Shown piece after piece: positions 1 to 5,275 of a stretch of DNA of 5,365 bases (position 1 is the stretch's first letter; each line of letters begins with the position of its first letter). The stretch is taken from assembly GCA_046496815.1 (NCBI GenBank), contig JAWOGN010000209.1, positions 1-5,365 on the forward strand, read 5' to 3'. Below the pieces are notes generated by a model. It made no database searches. It had not been told where the DNA came from and was given only the letters and a program-made list of their open reading frames with translations. This DNA is from JAWOGN01 sp046496815. Lineage in GTDB: Bacteria; Desulfobacterota; DSM-4660; Desulfatiglandales; Desulfatiglandaceae. The translations under genes and the position numbers were made by a program.

Positions 1-248
1 TCGTCACGATTTTATTTATGATCCTGCTCGACGTGGTGCACCCTCCGGCTGTGAGCACCTCTCTTATCTTTGCATTTCGGGCCGGTGACGAAACCAATTT
101 GGTGCTGTTTGCTCTGGCTGTGGGTGTGACCGCTGCGCTTATTTTGCTCGAACGCTCGCTTTTGTGGCTGCTTGCGCGGCATTCAAAACGGGCAAGGACT
201 GACAGCGAGTCTTGTGGACCCCCGCAACGCGGACCATTATCACCCTGA
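1..248 (+). CDS. HPP-family integral membrane protein, C-terminal part (5' end outside window)
   Basis: The reading frame is open from base 3 to a TGA at 246-248, so the start lies upstream; the ATG at 18 is internal. About 81 residues are visible. The key feature is the motif V-V-H-P-P-A followed by S-T-S-L and a hydrophobic stretch, which matches the conserved HPP signature of small integral membrane proteins (Pfam HPP). A second long hydrophobic segment follows (L-V-L-F-A-L-A-V-G through L-L-W-L-L). The chain then ends in a basic, polar tail beginning A-R-H-S-K-R, as expected for a cytoplasmic C-terminus after the last membrane helix. Members of this family have about four transmembrane helices and mostly unknown function; some relatives have been linked to nitrite transport in chloroplasts and cyanobacteria. 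The gene converges with the molybdenum hydroxylase operon and shows no functional link to it. Family assignment is fairly secure and the role is unknown. Confidence 0.72.
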   Translation, partial: VTILFMILLDVVHPPAVSTSLIFAFRAGDETNLVLFALAVGVTAALILLERSLLWLLARHSKRARTDSESCGPPQRGPLSP

Positions 249-345
249 TTCGCAGGTTATGAGTCAAAGCGATCCTGGCAAATGCGGAGGTTTCAGCGTT
301 GATTCCTCTATCGGTTTCGTGGTGGAATCTTATGGGGCGTTCAGG

Positions 346-1323
346 TCATGCTTGGGCAATGGCGTGCAACTCTTGCGCTACCACGGCGCGAAGCAGCGGA
401 ATCTTGTACGCGTTTTTTTCCATGGGCTCAGCGGCCCTGATCGCGGCTTCTCCGGCATTTGCCGCTACATTCGCATCGAGACGCCGGCCCGTAATCGTCT
501 CCTCCACCTCTCTGGAGCGCCAGGGCACAGGCGCAACGCCGCTGAATACCACCCGGGCTTTTTCCACGGTCGAGCCGTTGAATCGGAGGGCAAGGGCCAC
601 GCCGGCCAAAGCAAAATCCCAGGAGCGGCGAGCTCTCACCTTCCGGTAAGCGCTCCGTAGACCCGAGGGCGCCGGAGGCAGAAAAATCTCTGAGACGATC
701 TCGTCGGGGTCCAGTACCGTTTCTTGTTGAAAATCCTGACTCGGGAGGGTGTGGAAATGCTCAATGGGCACCTTTCTGGTTCCTCGCTGCCCCACAATCC
801 GGGCGACTGCTTCCAGGGCGACCAGGGCGGGGGCGGTATCGGAGGGATGGACGATGTAGCACATGTCTCCGCCGAAAATGCAGTGGAATTGATTCTCGCC
901 TCCCACCGCATAGCAACGGTCACCGCCTTTGCGCAGGCAGTGAAACTCGCCGCGATAGTACCAGCATCTGGGTTTCTGACAAATGTTGCCGCCGATGGTG
1001 CCCTGGTTGCGAAGTTGAGGACTCGCCACCTCGGACGCCGCCTGGGCCAGGGCATGATAGCGGTGCCTGACAAGCGGGCTCTCAGCGATCTCTGTGATGG
1101 TCGTAAGCGCGCCGATGCGAAGACCCCCTTCAGGCGTCTCTCGGATGCCGCGAAGTGCGTTGAGTCTGCTGATGCTGACGACCTTTTCGGCATCGAAGAC
1201 ATTATCCCGAAGGCATCCGAGAAGATCCGTTCCTCCTGCGTGAAGCCTGGCTCCGTCGGATGTAAGCTGCTTCACAGCCTCCCTTATAGAACCGGTGCAA
1301 ACATACGCGAAATTTGACAGCAT
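346..1323 (-). CDS. Molybdenum hydroxylase FAD-binding (medium) subunit with [4Fe-4S] insert, PaoB/HcrB-like
   Basis: This is a 325-residue subunit of the xanthine dehydrogenase family that passes electrons between the [2Fe-2S] subunit and FAD. Two flavin-binding signatures are clear: A-G-G-T-D-L-L at residues 29-35 and T-I-G-G-N at 109-113. Between the second and H-P-S-D (159-162) lies a Cys-rich insert with Cys115, 120, 129, 137, 148 and 155, including R-C-W-Y-Y-R and G-G-E-N. This corresponds to the segment carrying an extra [4Fe-4S] cluster in 4-hydroxybenzoyl-CoA reductase beta (HcrB) and E. coli PaoB. The likely ligands are Cys120, 129, 137 and 155 (inference), leaving Cys148 extra. The C-terminal half fits the CO-dehydrogenase flavoprotein C-terminal domain. 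Length is normal for the family. The ATG at 1323-1321 is supported by AAGGAGAG at 1336-1329, which lies inside the end of the catalytic-subunit gene; only 1 nt separates the two genes. It is the last gene of the operon. Confidence 0.93.
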   Translation of the reverse strand: MLSNFAYVCTGSIREAVKQLTSDGARLHAGGTDLLGCLRDNVFDAEKVVSISRLNALRGIRETPEGGLRIGALTTITEIAESPLVRHRYHALAQAASEVASPQLRNQGTIGGNICQKPRCWYYRGEFHCLRKGGDRCYAVGGENQFHCIFGGDMCYIVHPSDTAPALVALEAVARIVGQRGTRKVPIEHFHTLPSQDFQQETVLDPDEIVSEIFLPPAPSGLRSAYRKVRARRSWDFALAGVALALRFNGSTVEKARVVFSGVAPVPWRSREVEETITGRRLDANVAANAGEAAIRAAEPMEKNAYKIPLLRAVVAQELHAIAQA

Positions 1324-1324
1324 C

Positions 1325-3655
1325 TTATCTCTCCTTCAGTCGTTCAGAAAATAGCAAGCTGAGCCGGGTGGGGTTAAGGGGTGTTTGCGTAACGCGAACA
1401 CCGGTGGCATGATACACCGCGTTGGCAATGGCAGCGCCGGTGGGGATGGTCACCGGTTCGCCGAGTCCCTTGGCCCCGGTATTGTTCGCCTCAGGATCGG
1501 GCAACTCGATGGGCACGGCTTCCATGTGCGGGGGCACATCCAGTGCGGTGGGCAGCTTGTAGTCATGCCAATTCCTGTTCACCATCTTTCCGGTGCCATG
1601 GGCATCGAGAACGCGGACTTCCGTCATGGCAAACCCGATCCCCATGGTAATTCCACCGTGAACCTGATTGTTGTAGGTCAGGCGGTCCATCACTCGGCCG
1701 CTCTCATTGGTGCCGAGTAAATCAAGGATTCTAACCTCACCTGTTTCGGTGTTTACTTCCACTTCGCAGAACTGGGCTGCAAAGGGGTTGACGACTTTGC
1801 CTTCGGGGTTCGGCCCGCGGTAGCCTACACCGACGACCACTCCCTGTTTTTTAAGGCCGGAAATCTCCCGGATTTTGATTTTTTTGGAAGGATCGCTGTC
1901 AGCGATGATCTCATTTCCTTTGAAGCGCAGACCGGAAACATCCATACCTAAATCATCGGCAGCCATCCGGAGGAGCTGCTGCTTCACCTGAATGGCTGCA
2001 GATCGCACAGCAGGCGCTTCGGTCGGTACGGTTTTGCTCCCGCCGCTGGGGGTTGCGTACTGGGTCGTGCCGGTGTCCGCATGCTCGATCTGGATCATTT
2101 CGGTTCGAATGCCCAGCTCTTCGGCCACCACCATGGCCATGACCGTTTTGGTGCCGGTTCCGATGTCGCTGGCCCCCATGTTGAGGTTGACGCTGCCGTC
2201 CGAAAAAAGCTTGACGATGACCGTTGACGGAGGACCGCCTCCGCCTGCAATCCACAGACAGCCTGCCATTCCCACACCCCTTCGAAGGGACCCATTTTTC
2301 CCTGAGTTTTCGATTTCTTTCCGTCTTTCCTGCCAGCGAAACGCGCGGGCCCCTTCTTCCAGGCATTCCTTCAGGCCCGTGGTGGTGTAAGGGGGGGTGC
2401 CCGGGCGCCCCTGGCTGTAGGCAGGAATGTTTTTGAGCCGCAGTTCGACAGGGTCCATGTCAATGGCCTCGGCCAGCGCGTCCAGCATTTGTTCAAGCGC
2501 CCAAGATCCCTGGGGGTGCCCGGGGGCGCGAAAGGGACGCGCCGGTCCCGCGTTGATATACACGTCGGTCGCTTCCGTGCGAACGTGGGGGCAGGTGTAG
2601 AGATCTTTGATGAGCCAGTCCACCAGGGCGGTGCCGCCTGCCGGGTAGGCCCCGCCGGTACCGAGTACCGAGAACTCCAGCGCCGTGAGGGTGCCGTCTT
2701 TTTTCACGCCCGCCTTCAGGGTCATGTTTGCAGGCGGTCTGTTTCCCGTGCAAAGATAGGTTTCTTCCCGGGTGAGAAAAAGCTTGACCGCTCTGCCTGT
2801 TTTCCTGGCGAGCAGGGCGGCGATCACCGTGTATTTTCCGGGCTGAAGCTTGCTGCCAAATCCGCCTCCCAAATAATGACCAATGACTCGAACCTTGGAC
2901 AGGGGGAGACCCAGAACTTGTGCAACCTTGCTCTGCACGGCATAGACGCCCTGTGTGGATTCATGAATGACCAGAAGGTCTCCGTCCCAATAAGCGACAC
3001 AACCGTGGAGCTCCATCGGTGTGTGCACCTCGCATTCCGTCCGATAGGACTCCTCCCGCATTACATCGGCCTGGGCAAAACCTTTCTGCACATCTCCTCT
3101 GGAGTAGGTTTCCTTGGGTTTGACCAGATTGCCGGCTCCGTGCACCTGGGGAGCGCCGGACCGGAGGGCATTTTTCTCGTCTACGATGAAAGGAAGAACA
3201 TCGTATTCCACCTGAATGGCCTCAACCGCGTCCCATGCCTGATAAGGCGTTTCGGCGGCGACAGCGGCGACGGCTTCTCCTTCAAAGCGGCAAATGGAAT
3301 CAAAAAGCTTGGTCTTCACATCTTTGGAGTAAGGCCAATACACATCGGCCTCCCGCGTGGCCCCGCTGATCAGCCCGTGCACTCCGGGCATTTTTTCCGC
3401 CTTGCTTGTGTCCAGTTTCCTGACTTTCGCATGGGGATGGGGACAGCGGAGCACGGCTCCGTGAAGCATGTGAGGCAGGGAGAAATCAGAGGGATAGACC
3501 GCCGATCCGCTGACCCGTTCATAGGCGTCAACTCGGGGTCGCGATTTGCCGATCACCGCCGTCTTGCCCCAGGGTTTCGGAGCTTTGCCGGGTGTCGGTG
3601 TTTCCGGAACAAAAAGCCCTTCCGTGTAGTAAACGCCTTTCTCTTCCTGTTTCAT
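1325..3655 (-). CDS. Molybdenum hydroxylase catalytic (molybdopterin-binding, large) subunit
   Basis: This 776-residue protein is the catalytic subunit of a xanthine dehydrogenase/aldehyde oxidoreductase-type enzyme, where Mo-cofactor hydroxylates or oxidises an organic substrate using water. Visible family landmarks: the N-terminal a/b hammerhead domain starts at the G-K-S-R-P-R-V-D region (36-43). The cofactor loop G-G-G-F-G-S-K is at 263-269. The active-site arginine region R-P-F-R-A-P-G is at 373-379, with Arg376 probably matching the substrate-binding Arg of xanthine dehydrogenase. G-A-S-D-I-G-T-G-T is at 494-502, and the catalytic-glutamate motif G-L-G-E-P is at 730-734 (Glu733). The A-Y-R-C-S-F-R loop of form I CO dehydrogenase is absent, arguing against CoxL. 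The frame stays open upstream to 3994, but that part overlaps the FeS gene and is not protein-like. The ATG at 3655 has GAGGT 5 nt upstream and forms an ATGA overlap with the preceding stop. There is no signal peptide; export would rely on the FeS partner. Substrate is unknown. Confidence 0.95.
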   Translation of the reverse strand: MKQEEKGVYYTEGLFVPETPTPGKAPKPWGKTAVIGKSRPRVDAYERVSGSAVYPSDFSLPHMLHGAVLRCPHPHAKVRKLDTSKAEKMPGVHGLISGATREADVYWPYSKDVKTKLFDSICRFEGEAVAAVAAETPYQAWDAVEAIQVEYDVLPFIVDEKNALRSGAPQVHGAGNLVKPKETYSRGDVQKGFAQADVMREESYRTECEVHTPMELHGCVAYWDGDLLVIHESTQGVYAVQSKVAQVLGLPLSKVRVIGHYLGGGFGSKLQPGKYTVIAALLARKTGRAVKLFLTREETYLCTGNRPPANMTLKAGVKKDGTLTALEFSVLGTGGAYPAGGTALVDWLIKDLYTCPHVRTEATDVYINAGPARPFRAPGHPQGSWALEQMLDALAEAIDMDPVELRLKNIPAYSQGRPGTPPYTTTGLKECLEEGARAFRWQERRKEIENSGKNGSLRRGVGMAGCLWIAGGGGPPSTVIVKLFSDGSVNLNMGASDIGTGTKTVMAMVVAEELGIRTEMIQIEHADTGTTQYATPSGGSKTVPTEAPAVRSAAIQVKQQLLRMAADDLGMDVSGLRFKGNEIIADSDPSKKIKIREISGLKKQGVVVGVGYRGPNPEGKVVNPFAAQFCEVEVNTETGEVRILDLLGTNESGRVMDRLTYNNQVHGGITMGIGFAMTEVRVLDAHGTGKMVNRNWHDYKLPTALDVPPHMEAVPIELPDPEANNTGAKGLGEPVTIPTGAAIANAVYHATGVRVTQTPLNPTRLSLLFSERLKER
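1329..1336 (-). promoter_or_regulatory. Ribosome binding site of the FAD subunit, embedded in the preceding gene
   Basis: Read on the minus strand, AAGGAGAG ends 5 nt before the ATG at 1323. It overlaps the last codons of the catalytic subunit, whose TAA is at 1327-1325. This fixes the start codon and suggests translation of the FAD subunit is coupled to that of the large subunit. Confidence 0.8.
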
Positions 3656-4272
3656 CGTTGACCTCGCTTGAGTTGGGCCGCCCGCTCGACGGCTTGAAAG
3701 ATGTGGGTGTAAGCACCGCAACGGCAGAGGTTGCCGCTTACGCCTTCGCGGATCTCCTGGTTCGAGGGATCCGGGTTGCGCCTGAGGAGGCCTTCCACAG
3801 CCACGATTTGGCCGGGTGTGCAATACCCGCACTGGAAGGCATCGTGCTCCAGAAAGGCCTGCTGCACGTGTCCCAATTTTTCTCCGTTCATGAGACCTTC
3901 CAGCGTGATAATGTCGGCGCCTTGCATTTCGACGGCCAGCATCATGCAGGCGTAGCGCGGAACGTCGTTTACGAGCACCGTGCAGGCGCCGCACTCACCC
4001 CGTTCACAGCCCGACTTGACTGCGGTCAGGCCGAGACGCTCCCGGAGCACGAAGAGCAAGGACCAGCGAGGTTCCACCAGGAGACGGTGAGTTCGTCCAT
4101 TGATGCGCAGTCGAATCTTGATCATTTCTGTTGGCTCCATAACCCTAGCCTTCGTAGAGGCGCCTGCCGCCAGATGGCTCGACGCGACGACGGTGGCGGC
4201 GCCGGCGCCCACGGCGGCGAGAAAATGGCGGCGGGTCAATGCCGGTTGTGCTTTTTTTCTGTCTTCCTCCAT
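3652..4272 (-). CDS. Tat-exported [2Fe-2S] (small) subunit of molybdenum hydroxylase, PaoA-like
   Basis: This 206-residue subunit carries two [2Fe-2S] clusters that relay electrons from the Mo centre. The N-terminus has a twin-arginine signal: T-R-R-H-F-L at 13-18, a hydrophobic Ala/Val/Gly-rich segment, and a plausible A-G-A/S cleavage site after residue 38. The plant-ferredoxin-type cluster uses Cys89, 94, 97 and 109 (C-x4-C-x2-C-x11-C). The second cluster uses Cys148/151 (Q-C-G-Y-C-T-P-G) and Cys183/185 (L-C-R-C-G). The architecture matches E. coli PaoA, whose Tat signal carries the whole PaoABC complex to the periplasm; the same is inferred here, since the two partners lack signals. The ATG at 4272 is chosen because AAGGAG lies 6 nt upstream (4284-4279) and it puts the Tat motif at the N-terminus. 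The frame remains open upstream to 4668, with protein-like sequence over about 80 codons (see findings). The stop TGA (3654-3652) overlaps the next ATG as ATGA. Confidence 0.93.
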   Translation of the reverse strand: MEEDRKKAQPALTRRHFLAAVGAGAATVVASSHLAAGASTKARVMEPTEMIKIRLRINGRTHRLLVEPRWSLLFVLRERLGLTAVKSGCERGECGACTVLVNDVPRYACMMLAVEMQGADIITLEGLMNGEKLGHVQQAFLEHDAFQCGYCTPGQIVAVEGLLRRNPDPSNQEIREGVSGNLCRCGAYTHIFQAVERAAQLKRGQR

Positions 4273-4502
4273 TGGCGGCTCCTTCCATCTGTTTTCGGGT
4301 GCTTCAACGGCGTGCTTCAGTGCTTCAGGATCCGATATGAGGATATGTAAAAAATCGTCGACAGTAAATGGGGTGAATCCCTTATCTGAGGCCCTGATTC
4401 GGAGTATGTGTAATTGCGCCAATCCGTCTCTGTAATACTTCATCGCTTTGGGTATGAGCTGCCGGATATTATCGATTTTGGCCTGGTCGGAAGGGTGCGT
4501 GC
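4273..4502 (-). other. Protein-like open stretch upstream of, and in frame with, the FeS subunit
   Basis: This stretch has no convincing independent gene. On the minus strand it is open without stops and in frame with the FeS subunit. Its translation has a balanced, protein-like composition, for example K-A-M-K-Y-Y-R-D-G-L and later F-T-P-F-T-V-D-D-F-L. The only ATG in this part is at 4443-4441. It has no Shine-Dalgarno sequence, but its ATGA overlaps the stop of a 23-codon frame starting at 4511, which also lacks a ribosome binding site. It may be a 5' leader, a decayed coding remnant, or an alternative N-terminal extension. An extension this long would bury the Tat signal, so I do not annotate it as part of the protein. 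Confidence 0.3.
4279..4284 (-). promoter_or_regulatory. Ribosome binding site fixing the FeS subunit start
   Basis: AAGGAG on the minus strand lies 6 nt before the ATG at 4272. It matters because the same frame is open for 132 further codons upstream. A consensus site here favours the short form, which starts 12 residues before the twin arginines. Confidence 0.8.
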
Positions 4503-4541
4503 CTTCGCCATGAGATAAACTACAGGATAAATCTTCGCCAT
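4503..4541. repeat. Direct repeat pair CTTCGCCAT (4503-4511 and 4533-4541)
   Basis: Two exact 9-bp copies of CTTCGCCAT start 30 bp apart (about three helical turns). They lie in the region between the divergent molybdenum hydroxylase and desulforedoxin genes. The repeats are directly visible; a role as regulator binding sites is inference. Confidence 0.45.
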
Positions 4542-4543
4542 AT

Positions 4544-4576
4544 ACAGGCGGGCACGTATTTACCTGCACAGGCGGG
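4544..4576. repeat. Direct repeat pair ACAGGCGGG (4544-4552 and 4568-4576)
   Basis: Two exact 9-bp copies of ACAGGCGGG start 24 bp apart, immediately after the CTTCGCCAT pair. A shorter ACAGG also occurs at about 4522. Function is unknown; the position in the divergent control region makes an operator role possible. Confidence 0.45.
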
Positions 4577-4578
4577 AT

Positions 4579-4616
4579 GGAATAATCTTGAAAGGAATAA
4601 TCGATATGGATGATTA
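4579..4616. promoter_or_regulatory. AT-rich repeat/palindrome cluster upstream of desulforedoxin (possible operator)
   Basis: GGAATAATC occurs exactly at 4579-4587 and 4594-4602 (15-bp period), and a degenerate third copy, GGATGATTA, follows at 4608-4616. The second copy also forms an imperfect palindrome, AATAATC-N6-GATGATT (4596-4615), with one mismatch per arm. TTGAAA at 4588-4593 could be a -35 element with a poor -10 (GATGAT at 4609-4614, 15-bp spacing). The cluster ends about 35 bp before the desulforedoxin start, a typical place for an operator or promoter. The identity of the binding protein is not deducible. Confidence 0.4.
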
Positions 4617-4637
4617 GGAAACGAGGACAACACACAG

Positions 4638-4644
4638 AAAGGAG
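4638..4644 (+). promoter_or_regulatory. Ribosome binding site of the desulforedoxin gene
   Basis: AAAGGAG is followed by 7 nt and then the ATG at 4652. It is a near-perfect site that supports the reality of a gene of only 41 codons. Confidence 0.8.
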
Positions 4645-4651
4645 TTTGGAA

Positions 4652-4777
4652 ATGGTAGAAGCCAACACGGTAGGTCAGATTTTTAAATGCGAAATCTGTG
4701 GGAATGTGGTCGAGGTTAAAGAGGCCGGCGGCGGTGAGTTGGTTTGCTGCGGGGAACCTATGAAACCGGTCGAATAA
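4652..4777 (+). CDS. dsr: Desulforedoxin (free-standing rubredoxin-like iron protein)
   Basis: This 41-residue protein carries the desulforedoxin fold signature: F-K-C-E-I-C-G-N at residues 11-18 (Cys13, Cys16) and the adjacent pair V-C-C-G-E at 31-35 (Cys32, Cys33). A Gly-rich A-G-G-G-E-L turn lies between them. The C-x2-C plus C-C pattern binds one Fe in a distorted tetrahedral FeS4 site and is typical of Desulfovibrio gigas desulforedoxin (36 residues, homodimeric) and of the N-terminal domain of desulfoferrodoxin. Here the chain stops after P-V-E with TAA. The next bases in any frame do not resemble the superoxide-reductase domain, so it is a stand-alone desulforedoxin rather than a visible frameshift of desulfoferrodoxin. 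The likely role is small cytoplasmic electron transfer in anaerobic oxidative-stress or redox pathways (inference). The start is fixed by AAAGGAG 7 nt upstream. It is divergent from the molybdenum hydroxylase operon. The symbol follows literature usage and should not be confused with dsrAB. Confidence 0.88.
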   Translation: MVEANTVGQIFKCEICGNVVEVKEAGGGELVCCGEPMKPVE

Positions 4778-4832
4778 GTTTCAGTTGCCGGATGGGACTG
4801 AACGAGAAGCAGTGAAGTCTCCCGATTTTTGA

Positions 4833-4979
4833 TTATGGGCTGATAGCGTTGAAGATATGAGGGCACTGTGTCCGCATGGTCTCTACCTCCTCACCGCGAC
4901 CCAGCAAGTGCCAGATGTCGAGGCACCATGATGGATGCCGTGCATATCCATGTTGATGAATGATGATTATGTGCGGCAT
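4833..4979 (-). CDS. Small His/Cys-rich hypothetical protein (48 aa)
   Basis: I do not recognise this gene. The frame runs from ATG at 4979-4977 to TAA at 4835-4833. The ATG follows directly after the TGA (4982-4980) of the upstream minus-strand frame, and AAAGGAAG (4992-4985) provides a strong ribosome binding site with about 7 nt spacing. The peptide holds six His (3, 8, 10, 15, 24, 41) and two Cys (19, 39). It includes S-W-C-L-D-I-W-H-L-L-G-R-G-E-E at about 17-31 and C-P-H-I-F near the C-terminus. The many His/Cys residues would suit metal binding, but that is inference. There is no signal peptide; the short Ile-rich run at 4-7 is too short for a membrane helix. The other two minus frames here are broken by stops or much less protein-like. 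It is convergent with the desulforedoxin gene, 55 nt away. Confidence 0.5.
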   Translation of the reverse strand: MPHIIIIHQHGYARHPSWCLDIWHLLGRGEEVETMRTQCPHIFNAISP

Positions 4980-5197
4980 TCAATCTTCCTTTATTTCCTC
5001 GGCAGGGCCATAATACTGCGGAGGAGAACGCATATCATAGACAAAAAGCTTGCCGTCCTCCATTGCCTCGAGCATTACATGCCGCCATCCCGTAAACAAA
5101 TAGCCGTAGAGGTCGTTGTCGGGGCCGATCCTGTATTTTCCTCAAAATCGGTGCCTACGCCGTTCTCTGAGTGGAATACAGGTTGCACCCTATTCAT
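4980..5197 (-). pseudogene. Small hypothetical gene with an apparent 1-nt frameshift (about 72 aa if corrected)
   Basis: This gene is unrecognised. On the minus strand, ATG at 5197-5195 opens a frame reading M-N-R-V-Q-P-V-F-H-S up to T-D-F-E-E. The frame then turns non-protein-like at the A4 run (+ strand TTTT at 5136-5139). Adding one A there joins it to a second, very protein-like frame: K-Y-R-I-G-P-D-N-D-L-Y-G-Y, then F-T-G-W-R-H-V-M-L-E-A-M-E-D-G-K and M-R-S-P-P-Q-Y-Y-G-P, ending at TGA 4982-4980. The span of 218 nt is one short of 73 codons, which fits a single-base deletion. The break at a homopolymer could be a real mutation or a sequencing error. The ribosome binding site before the ATG is weak (CCGGAA, very close to the start), so the start is uncertain. 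The next gene begins immediately at its stop, suggesting a two-gene unit. Confidence 0.45.
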
Positions 5198-5263
5198 TTC
5201 CGGAAGTTGATGCAATAGAGTCAAGAACGTTGGGGAGCGGCGTAAAGGCAACGATAAGCGAAT

Positions 5264-5269
5264 GAAGGT
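5264..5269 (+). promoter_or_regulatory. Ribosome binding site of the truncated 3'-terminal gene
   Basis: GAAGGT sits just upstream of the ATG at 5276, with 7 nt after the GG. It is the main support for this start, since only 30 codons are visible. Confidence 0.55.
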
Positions 5270-5275
5270 CAAAGC

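Noticed and set aside
301..329. Inverted repeat GATTCC...GGAATC between the convergent HPP and FAD-subunit genes as a terminator
   Set aside because: The stem is 6 bp with a 17-nt loop and has no T-run on either strand, so it does not support an intrinsic terminator.
2391..2397. A run of seven G in the catalytic-subunit gene as a possible phase-variation tract
   Set aside because: The frame is intact across it and the flanking protein fits the family, so there is no sign of slippage; it is short and probably incidental.
2489..3661. A 390-codon open frame on the + strand opposite the molybdenum subunit gene
   Set aside because: It lies wholly antisense to a gene with clear family motifs, has no good ribosome binding site and gives no recognisable domain. 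Long antisense frames are common opposite GC-rich genes.
3656..3994. A 113-codon N-terminal extension of the catalytic subunit
   Set aside because: It overlaps the FeS-subunit gene in another frame, is extremely Arg/His-rich as in a frame shadow, and the ATG at 3655 has a ribosome binding site plus an ATGA overlap.
4778..4803. Inverted repeat GTTTCAGT...ACTGAAC just after the desulforedoxin stop as a terminator
   Set aside because: The stem is about 7 bp with one bulge and is not followed by a T-run. The nearest Ts (4826-4830) are over 20 nt away, so the evidence is too weak.
4935..5210. A 91-codon + strand open frame
   Set aside because: It has no ribosome binding site, its composition is not protein-like, and the opposite strand of the same stretch gives far better protein-like sequence.
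5207..5224. TTGA...TCAA inverted repeat upstream of the 3'-terminal gene as an operator
   Set aside because: Only 4 bp per arm, which is expected by chance.
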